Below are positions 1 to 4,194 of a DNA stretch of 6,545 bases, in pieces. The stretch is taken from NCBI GenBank assembly GCA_943913625.1, contig CALTYW010000123.1, positions 1-6,545 on the forward strand, given 5' to 3'. The stretch's first letter is position 1. Each line of letters begins with the position of its first letter. The stretch is from an uncultured Campylobacter sp. Its GTDB lineage: Bacteria > Actinomycetota > Actinomycetes > Mycobacteriales > Mycobacteriaceae. The position numbers and the translations under genes are program-made. Under the pieces are notes generated by a model. The model did not search any database. It was not told where the DNA came from and saw only the letters and a program-made list of their open reading frames with translations.

Positions 1-364
1 CCGCGTGACCATCATCGCCACCGGCTTCGACGAGAAGGCCAACGCCCGCCCGGCTGCCCAGGATCAGCAGGCCCAGCAGGCCGGCGGCTCCACCTCCGTG
101 GCCATCGAGCAGCCGGCTGAGGAGGAATCCCCGGCACGCGGCACGTTGTTTGAGGAGCGCAGCCAGGAAGAGCAGCGCGAGGCTGACTACCAGGCCCGCC
201 ACCGCTACGAGCCAAGCCGCTCCAGCGGACTGTTCACGAGCGGCGAGGAGCGCCGCGAGGAGCGGACCTACCGCCGCGAGAACCGCGACAACCGCGACAC
301 TGGCTTTGACGGTGGCTTCGACAGTGGCTTCGATGACGTCGACGTTCCGGACTTCATGCGCTAA
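1..364 (+). CDS. ftsZ: Cell division protein FtsZ, C-terminal end (partial, 5' truncated)
   Basis: This is the tail of FtsZ, the tubulin-like GTPase that forms the cytokinetic Z ring at mid-cell. The reading frame starts at base 2 and is open at the window edge. The first residues, RVTIIATGFD, match the last strand of the FtsZ C-terminal globular domain, so the GTPase motifs lie upstream of the window. About 100 residues of low-complexity linker follow, rich in Gln/Ala/Glu and then in Arg/Glu/Asn. The protein ends with the acidic-hydrophobic peptide DDVDVPDFMR, the actinobacterial form of the conserved FtsZ C-terminal peptide; in Mycobacterium it is close to DDVDVPPFMRR, and this region binds partners such as SepF and FtsW. 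Just before it is a short GFD repeat. The TAA stop shares its last base with the pgeF start (TAATG), so pgeF is probably translationally coupled. GTG at base 5 is an internal codon, not a start. Confidence 0.95.
   Translation, partial: RVTIIATGFDEKANARPAAQDQQAQQAGGSTSVAIEQPAEEESPARGTLFEERSQEEQREADYQARHRYEPSRSSGLFTSGEERREERTYRRENRDNRDTGFDGGFDSGFDDVDVPDFMR
302..337 (+). repeat. Three 12-bp tandem repeats (GFD-G/S-GFD-S-GFD-D) in the FtsZ tail
   Basis: Three consecutive 12-base units begin at 302, 314 and 326, each GGCTT(T/C)GA(C/T) plus one variable codon. They encode Gly-Phe-Asp followed by Gly, Ser or Asp, immediately before the DVDVPDFMR tail. The units differ at wobble positions, so this is an older or selected repeat and not a fresh slippage product. 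It may lengthen the acidic-aromatic partner-binding tail; that is inference. Confidence 0.7.
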
Positions 365-1092
365 TGACTGATCCGACCCACCGCCCCGTCCGCATGGTGT
401 TCACCACCCGAGCCGGCGGGGTGTCGTCGTCCCCGTACGATTCCTTCAACCTCGGCGACCACGTCGGCGACAACCCGGACGATGTCCGTGCGAACCGAGC
501 CCGCCTCGCTCGCATCCTCGGCCTGTCTGAGGACCGCTTCGTGTGGATGGAGCAGCTGCACACCAACACCGTCACGGTCGTCGACGGGCCGACCCCGCTC
601 GTGGAGGCCACCGACGCGATTGTCACCCGCGAGACCAACCTCGCGCTGTGCGTGCTCGTCGCCGACTGCACCCCGGTACTGTTGTCTGACCACACCGCCG
701 GTGTCGTTGGTGCGGCCCACGCCGGCCGCATGGGTGCGCGCAACGGCATCGTGAAAAACACGGTGGAAAAGATGGTGGAGCTCGGCGCCGAGCCCGGCCG
801 CATCCAGGTGCTGCTCGGCCCCGCCGCCGCGGGCACCTCCTACGAGGTGCCGGGCGAGATGGCTGCCGACGTGGAGCGCCACCTGCCGGGCTCGCGCACC
901 ACCACTAAAAAGGGCACCTGCGGCATCGACGTGCGCGCCGGGCTGATCCGCCAGCTCATGAGCATGGGCGTGACCCATATCGACGTGGACCCGCGCGATA
1001 CCATCGAGGACACTGACTTCTTCTCTCACCGCCGCGAGGGCACCACCGGCCGCCAAGCCGGCGTGGTGTGGCTGACGGGAGAGAACGCATGA
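364..1092 (+). CDS. pgeF: Peptidoglycan editing factor PgeF (YfiH, laccase/COG1496 family)
   Basis: 242 residues, the usual length for the YfiH/DUF152 'multicopper polyphenol oxidase' family. E. coli PgeF (YfiH) removes peptidoglycan precursors in which L-Ser has wrongly replaced L-Ala on UDP-MurNAc; family members have also been assayed as laccases or purine-nucleoside enzymes. The fold signatures are in order: FTTRAGGVSSSPYDSFNLGDHVGD (13-36), QLHTNTV with His66, ADCTPVLL with Cys102, GAAHAG with His119, LGPAAAGTSYEVPGEM (151-166) and FFSHRREGTTGRQAGVVWL (219-237). His66, Cys102 and His119 are the expected metal/active-site triad. Two positions deviate from the usual consensus: HAGWRG reads HAGRMG, and the common CT before the FFS-RR motif reads DT (212-213). 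The ATG overlaps the ftsZ stop by one base and has no strong Shine-Dalgarno of its own, so coupling to ftsZ translation is likely. The stop overlaps the yggS start. Confidence 0.9.
   Translation: MTDPTHRPVRMVFTTRAGGVSSSPYDSFNLGDHVGDNPDDVRANRARLARILGLSEDRFVWMEQLHTNTVTVVDGPTPLVEATDAIVTRETNLALCVLVADCTPVLLSDHTAGVVGAAHAGRMGARNGIVKNTVEKMVELGAEPGRIQVLLGPAAAGTSYEVPGEMAADVERHLPGSRTTTKKGTCGIDVRAGLIRQLMSMGVTHIDVDPRDTIEDTDFFSHRREGTTGRQAGVVWLTGENA
1077..1083 (+). promoter_or_regulatory. Ribosome binding site of yggS
   Basis: GGGAGAG lies inside the last codons of pgeF, 5 bases before ATG 1089. It decides between the GTG at 1068 and the ATG at 1089 in favour of the ATG. Confidence 0.7.
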
Positions 1093-1778
1093 TCGCGCAG
1101 CGCCTCGCCGCCGTGCAGCAGCAGATCCGCGACGCCGAAGCGGCAGCCGGCCGCGAACCTGGCAGCGTGGATTTGCTCCCCGTGACCAAGTTCCACCCCG
1201 CCAGCGCCATCGAGGAGCTCATGCGCCTGGGCATCACCCTGGTGGGGGAGAACCGCGAGCAGGAAGCCCGCGCCAAGGCGGAGGAATTGCCGGAGTGCCG
1301 CATCGCCATGATCGGCCAAATCCAGTCCAAGAAAGCCAACGCCGTGGCGCGCTGGGCCGCCGAGGTGCACTCGCTCGACTCCGTGAAGCTCGCCCACGGC
1401 CTCGACCGCGGCATGGCGCTCGCGCTCGAACGGGGCGACCGCGTAACCGACACACTGCCGTGCATGATCCAAGTGTCGGCGGATGGGGATGAGGCGCGCG
1501 GTGGAGCGTCGCTAAGCAACGTGCCCGAAATCGCGTCCGCGGTGGAGGATTCCGAGCACCTCGCGCTCGCGGGTTTCATGGTCGTGCCGCCGCTCGACGC
1601 GGACCCGAAAACGGTGTTCGAAAAAGCGCGCTCGTTTACCGACGATTACTCCCTCCAGCTCAACCGGAACTTGAGACTTTCCGCAGGTATGAGCGGTGAT
1701 TTCGAGCTCGCGATCGCCTGCGGATCCGACATCGTGCGTGTCGGAACAGCGGTGCTCGGACCCCGGCCCGTAGTCTGA
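1089..1778 (+). CDS. yggS: YggS/PROSC-family pyridoxal 5'-phosphate homeostasis protein
   Basis: 229-residue cytosolic PLP-binding protein of the YggS/PLPBP (COG0325) family, an alanine-racemase-like TIM barrel without known catalysis that buffers free PLP and affects amino- and keto-acid balance. Lys34 in LLPVTKFHPASAI is the expected PLP Schiff-base lysine. Other family signatures are GENREQEA (53-60), IGQIQSKKAN (75-84), the HSLDS segment (94-98), GFMVVPP (162-168), LSAGMSGDFELAI (197-209) and GSDIVRVGTAVLGPRP (212-227), which holds the phosphate-binding part. The common WHFIG sequence is IAMIG here. I chose ATG 1089 because it forms a 4-base ATGA overlap with the pgeF stop and has GGGAGAG at 1077-1083 with 5-base spacing; a GTG at 1068 would lie inside pgeF and place the SD within the gene. 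yggS beside ftsZ, pgeF and sepF is the standard Gram-positive arrangement. The symbol is the E. coli name. Confidence 0.92.
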   Translation: MIAQRLAAVQQQIRDAEAAAGREPGSVDLLPVTKFHPASAIEELMRLGITLVGENREQEARAKAEELPECRIAMIGQIQSKKANAVARWAAEVHSLDSVKLAHGLDRGMALALERGDRVTDTLPCMIQVSADGDEARGGASLSNVPEIASAVEDSEHLALAGFMVVPPLDADPKTVFEKARSFTDDYSLQLNRNLRLSAGMSGDFELAIACGSDIVRVGTAVLGPRPVV

Positions 1779-1802
1779 TTTTCACTCACCCCGAACCCCC
1801 AC

Positions 1803-1808
1803 AAGGAG
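1803..1808 (+). promoter_or_regulatory. Ribosome binding site of sepF
   Basis: AAGGAG, a near-perfect Shine-Dalgarno, 8 bases before the ATG at 1817. It sits in a 38-base gap after yggS. I see no convincing terminator or promoter in that gap, so sepF is probably transcribed with the upstream genes. Confidence 0.8.
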
Positions 1809-1816
1809 CCACCTTT

Positions 1817-2251
1817 ATGTCCTTCTTCGGCAGCGCAAAAGAATTCTTCGGCCTCGGTCCCGTCGAGCACGCTGAGGACGACGCGTACTACGACGACGCC
1901 AACTATGGCGAGACCGAGCGCTACACCGCAACCCCCGCCGCGCCGGCGCGCCCGTCCTACCGCGCCAACTACGCGCCGCACATCGTGACCGCCTCCCCGC
2001 GCACGTACAACGACGCCAAGGAGATCGGTGAGCCATTCCGTGACGGCGACGCTGTGGTGATGGACCTGACCGACCTGGGCACTGCCGACGCCAAGCGCAT
2101 CGTCGACTTCGCAGCCGGCCTGTGCTTCGCCCTGCGCGGCAACATGCACAACCTGTCCCGCGGCACCGACTCCCAGCGCCGTGTGTTCGCCATCGTCCCG
2201 GAGAACGCGGACCTGTCCAAGGACGAGCTGAAGCGCGCCGCGCGGCTTTAG
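1817..2251 (+). CDS. sepF: Cell division protein SepF (FtsZ membrane anchor)
   Basis: 144 residues. SepF tethers FtsZ filaments to the membrane and is the main Z-ring anchor in actinobacteria, which lack FtsA and ZipA. Three parts are visible. The N-terminal stretch MSFFGSAKEFFGLG can form an amphipathic membrane-binding helix. Residues about 15-55 are a variable linker, acidic and Tyr-rich, then Ala/Pro-rich. The SepF domain (about 56-135) follows, with VTASPRTYNDAKEIGEPFRDGDAVVMDLTDL and KRIVDFAAGLCFALRGNMHNLS, then RRVFAIVPENADLS. The Gly in the FALRGN turn and the VFAIVP strand are typical of the dimer and FtsZ-binding fold. The end KDELKRAARL is short, as expected. The gene lies between yggS and yggT in the usual order, and its partner FtsZ is encoded about 1.5 kb upstream. 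I see no odd features. Confidence 0.95.
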   Translation: MSFFGSAKEFFGLGPVEHAEDDAYYDDANYGETERYTATPAAPARPSYRANYAPHIVTASPRTYNDAKEIGEPFRDGDAVVMDLTDLGTADAKRIVDFAAGLCFALRGNMHNLSRGTDSQRRVFAIVPENADLSKDELKRAARL

Positions 2252-2264
2252 TTAAGGTATTTGC

Positions 2265-2573
2265 GTGGCACTTTTCGGAGCAATCCTTTACACGGTCGTC
2301 GGCCTCTACTCGCTGCTGGTGATCATTCGCATCATCATCGAGATGATCCAGGCTTTTTCGAAGCAATTCGACCCGCCCCACTGGTTCATCATGGTGGCGG
2401 AGCCGATCTTCCGTGTCACTGACCCTCCGGTGAAGGCGCTGCGCCGCCTGATTCCGCCGCTGCGGCTCGGCGGCGGGGTGGGCCTGGATGTGAGCGTGAT
2501 CGTTCTTTTCCTGGGCCTCGCGATTATCCAAGGGCTCATTCGGGGCCTGCTCGTGGCCCCGGCGCTGCATTAA
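2265..2573 (+). CDS. YggT/YlmG-family small membrane protein
   Basis: 102-residue inner-membrane protein of the YggT/YlmG (COG0762) family, usually found next to sepF and divIVA. Its molecular role is not settled; plastid and bacterial homologues are linked to division or nucleoid distribution and to osmotic stress. Two hydrophobic segments are seen, at about 4-28 (FGAILYTVVGLYSLLVIIRIIIEM) and about 74-97 (LDVSVIVLFLGLAIIQGLIRG). The family hallmark loop lies between them: AEPIFRVTDPPVKALRRLIPPLRLGGGVGLD. The start is GTG, 13 bases after the sepF stop, with AAGG at 2254-2257 as a short SD. The very close spacing suggests co-transcription and coupling with sepF. No alternative start keeps the first membrane segment intact. 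Confidence 0.92.
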   Translation: MALFGAILYTVVGLYSLLVIIRIIIEMIQAFSKQFDPPHWFIMVAEPIFRVTDPPVKALRRLIPPLRLGGGVGLDVSVIVLFLGLAIIQGLIRGLLVAPALH

Positions 2574-2761
2574 ACCAGCGCGCCACTCAACGTGGGGTAG
2601 AGATTCAGGGTAGAACTAAGGTGGCCCGCAAGCGCGCGGACTACGCACAACTTAAACTCAACAGATACAATTCGACAGACAACTTGGTTGCGATCCCGTA
2701 ACGTGGAGCGCACCTACGGCCCGCGCGAGTGGGCGTGTATCCGACATCGAAGGGAACGCTA
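2574..2761 (+). promoter_or_regulatory. yggT-divIVA intergenic region with candidate divIVA promoters
   Basis: This 188-base non-coding stretch is more A/T-rich in its middle than the flanking genes. The best -10 candidate is TACAAT (2666-2671) in the context GATACAATTC, which suits corynebacterial sigma-A promoters; no good -35 hexamer lies 16-18 bases upstream, which is common in this genus. A start near 2677-2679 would leave a leader of roughly 85 bases. A second candidate is the pair of GGGTAGA copies at 2595-2601 and 2608-2614 (13-base period), the latter in GGGTAGAACTAAGG. I see no strong terminator for the upstream operon, so some read-through into divIVA is possible. A divIVA-specific promoter here is inference from base composition and the hexamer. 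Confidence 0.4.
2750..2755 (+). promoter_or_regulatory. Ribosome binding site of divIVA
   Basis: AAGGGA, 6 bases before ATG 2762. It fixes the start that gives [10 protein letters not shown], the conserved Wag31 N-terminus, and rules out the in-frame GTG at 2729. Confidence 0.8.
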
Positions 2762-3958
2762 ATGCCGCTGACACCAGCCGACGTGCACAATGTCGCTTTC
2801 AGCAAACCCCCGATTGGTAAGCGGGGCTACAACGAGGACGAGGTCGACCAGTTCCTCGACCTGGTAGAAGACACGCTGGCGCAGTTGCAGGACGAGAACG
2901 ACGAGCTGCGTGCCCGTGTCGAAGAGCTGAGCAGCGGCGCCGCTCCGGCTGCCGCAGCGGCCCCGGCCGCCTCCGGTGTCAACGAGGCAGCCCTCCGCGA
3001 AGAGATCGAGCACCAGGTGCGCGAGGAGTTCGAAGAGGAGCTCTTCGAGGCGAAGCAACGCCGCAAGCAGGCTGAGCGCGAGATCGAGAACCTCCGCGCC
3101 GAGCTAGACACCGTCTCCCGCAAGGCAGAGCGCGACCGCCAGCAGAACATCGACGACCAGAACGAGTCCGACCGCCGCATCGCTGAGGCTGACAAGCGAG
3201 TTGTCGCCGCGGACAAGCGCACCGCTGATGCCGAGGCCCGCACCGCTACCGCGAACCGCCTCACCGAAGAGGCCGACGCACGCACCGTCGCAGCCAACAA
3301 GCTCACCGAGGAAGCGGACGCACGCACCGCTGCTGCGAACAAGCGCTCCGAGGAAGCCGACGCACGCACCAAGGCCGCGAACGACGCTGCCGCTGCGAGC
3401 GCCCAGGATGCAGCCGACGCTCGCGCTGAGACCGAGCTGTACAACCAGAACCACATGCAGGCAGCCAAGGTGCTGTCCCTGGCGCAGGAGATGGCGGACC
3501 GCCTCACCTCCGACGCGCAGCGTGAGGCTTCCAGCGTGATCGCCGACGCCCAGGATGCCGCCGACCGCGAGCTGCACGAGGCTCGTACCAAGGCGAAGCG
3601 CCAGCTGCAGGACGCGCAGACCCGCTCCCGCACCCAGCTGGAGGAGGCCGAGGCCAAGGCGAAGCAGCTCGTCGAGGATGCTGAGCGCCAGGCGCAGGAG
3701 ACCACCTCCCAGGCCAACGAGCGCGCTGAGGCTCAGCTGCGCCAGGCAGAGGAGCAGGCAACCCGCCTGCGCACCGAGGCTGAGCAGAAGCACGCCGAGA
3801 TCCTCAGCACCGTCAAGCAGCAGCAGACCGCGCTTGAGAACCGGATCGAGGAGCTGCGCACCTTCGAGCGCGAATACCGTACTCGTCTGAAGACGCTGCT
3901 GGAGTCCCAGCTCGAGGAGTTGGAGTCTCGCACCACCGCTGCTCCGAACGAGCAGTAG
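2762..3958 (+). CDS. divIVA: Polar growth scaffold DivIVA (Wag31/antigen 84 type)
   Basis: 398-residue coiled-coil protein that self-assembles at negatively curved polar membrane and directs apical cell-wall synthesis; it is essential in corynebacteria and mycobacteria. Residues 1-56 are the lipid-binding DivIVA domain, nearly identical to mycobacterial Wag31 ([29 protein letters not shown], then FLDLVED and a first coiled coil). An Ala/Pro linker follows (about 57-73). Residues about 74-228 are a long, charged Glu/Arg/Ala coiled coil absent from Mycobacterium Wag31 and including a 14-residue tandem repeat (138-207). From [18 protein letters not shown] (232-249) the protein again aligns with Wag31, through a coiled-coil region to [23 protein letters not shown] (365-387). 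Wag31 is about 260 residues and C. glutamicum DivIVA about 365 (from memory), so this is long even for the genus. The linker has no Thr matching the Wag31 Thr73 phosphosite. The start is supported by the SD at 2750-2755. Confidence 0.96.
   Translation: [398 protein letters not shown]
3173..3382 (+). repeat. 42-bp (14-residue) tandem repeat in the divIVA coiled coil
   Basis: Five in-frame 42-base units begin at 3173, 3215, 3257, 3299 and 3341. The last three are the most alike: [28 protein letters not shown] and [14 protein letters not shown] (residues 166-207), sharing [10 protein letters not shown]. The first two are more diverged ([14 protein letters not shown] and [14 protein letters not shown]), and a further decayed unit may follow at 3383-3424. 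Fourteen residues equal two heptads, so adding or losing one unit keeps the coiled-coil register. The units differ at several codon positions, so duplication is not very recent. Confidence 0.85.
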
Positions 3959-3967
3959 TTCCCCCGC

Positions 3968-4006
3968 AAGCCGCGGCGTTGTATGATGTGCAGCGTCGCG
4001 GCTTTT
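3968..4006 (+). terminator. Candidate intrinsic terminator after divIVA
   Basis: An inverted repeat pairs 3968-3981 (AAGCCGCGGCGTTG) with 3991-4004 (CAGCGTCGCGGCTT). It gives 14 pairs including two G-U, with eight perfect outer pairs and a 9-base loop. The 3' arm runs into TTTT (4003-4006), then GCG, so the U tract is short. It starts 10 bases after the divIVA stop. The stem is strong enough for a Rho-independent terminator, but the poor U tract and the promoter-like loop leave open that it acts mainly as an mRNA 3'-end hairpin or only partly terminates. Confidence 0.5.
3982..3987 (+). promoter_or_regulatory. Candidate -10 element of the ileS promoter
   Basis: TATGAT lies in the loop of the hairpin after divIVA and is preceded by TTG. 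The matching -35 position, 17 bases upstream (3959-3964, TTCCCC), is weak. A start at about 3993-3995 would put the whole T-box leader, but not the 5' arm of the hairpin, in the ileS transcript. This is the best hexamer between divIVA and the T-box, but a single hexamer is limited evidence. Confidence 0.45.
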
Positions 4007-4141
4007 GCGATGCGCAATGATCCGGCCATCACCGGGGAGCGTTTCCGGAAGAACAGCAAGATTGCCTAGTAGAACCGGACGTCCAACACGGAAGACGTCA
4101 CTTCCTTCACCGCAATGAAGTGGGGGTGCCCAGCACCCCAA

Positions 4142-4176
4142 GCAGGGTGGTACCGCGCGGTTCGCCGCGTCCCTGC
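4142..4176 (+). promoter_or_regulatory. T-box antisequestrator helix
   Basis: The lower helix is GCAGGG/CCCTGC, a perfect 6 pairs. Then comes the 7-base bulge TGGTACC (4148-4154), whose TGGT binds the free 3' end of uncharged tRNA-Ile. The upper helix is GCGCGG/CCGCGT (five Watson-Crick pairs plus one G-U) closed by a TTCG tetraloop (4161-4164). In the alternative fold, GCCG (4164-4167) can pair with CGGC (4178-4181), and TTC (4161-4163) with GAA (4183-4185) past a bulged T. That would disrupt the upper helix and cover the 5' part of the ileS SD. Confidence 0.85.
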
Positions 4177-4183
4177 ACGGCTG

Positions 4184-4188
4184 AAGGA
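4184..4188 (+). promoter_or_regulatory. Ribosome binding site of ileS
   Basis: AAGGA, 6 bases before the ATG at 4195. It is the output site of the T-box: it is free in the antisequestrator fold and can be paired in alternative folds. Confidence 0.85.
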
Positions 4189-4194
4189 ATGCAC

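Larger units (their letters stand above)
4005..4194 (+). promoter_or_regulatory. T-box riboswitch leader of ileS (tRNA-Ile sensing, short Stem I, translational type)
   Basis: A cis-acting RNA that binds tRNA-Ile and lets ileS be translated when the tRNA is uncharged. Stem I is a short hairpin, CCGG (4022-4025) with CCGG (4032-4035), whose loop CCATCA carries the specifier ATC (4028-4030), an isoleucine codon. This fits the ultrashort Stem I class known for actinobacterial ileS. Conserved flanking elements follow: GGGGAGC (4034-4040), CCGGAAGAAC (4045-4054) and AGTAGAACCG (near 4069-4078). A hairpin GGGGTGC/GCACCCC (4123-4129/4133-4139) fits Stem III. The T-box core AGGGTGGTACCGCG is at 4144-4157; TGGT (4148-4151) can pair with the tRNA end ACCA. 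The antisequestrator is GCAGGG/CCCTGC (4142-4147/4171-4176) plus a UUCG-capped helix (4155-4160/4165-4170). No U-run terminator follows; the leader runs straight into the SD, which indicates translational control. Confidence 0.93.

Noticed and set aside
361..1056. 231-codon minus-strand open frame opposite pgeF
   Set aside because: Antisense shadow of pgeF; the sense strand has the full set of PgeF motifs.
1068..1088. Upstream GTG start for yggS
   Set aside because: No SD lies before it, while the ATG at 1089 has GGGAGAG upstream and the usual ATGA overlap.
2583..2595. Inverted repeat CCAC/GTGG just after yggT
   Set aside because: Four pairs with a five-base loop and no T run, expected by chance in such sequence.
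2626..2639. Small GC hairpin (CCGC/GCGG) after yggT as a terminator
   Set aside because: Only four pairs and no following T run; not enough for a terminator.
2684..2704. TTGGTT with TAACGT as a -35/-10 pair for divIVA
   Set aside because: The spacing is only 9 bases, too short for a sigma-70-type promoter.
2729..2761. Upstream GTG start for divIVA adding 11 residues
   Set aside because: [10 protein letters not shown] at 2762 is the conserved Wag31 N-terminus and has its own SD (AAGGGA) at proper spacing; the extension would place this SD inside the gene.
3104..4141. 345-codon minus-strand open frame across divIVA and the ileS leader
   Set aside because: Its Leu/Gly-rich repetitive translation mirrors the divIVA repeat region, and it runs through the terminator hairpin and T-box, which are better explained as regulatory.
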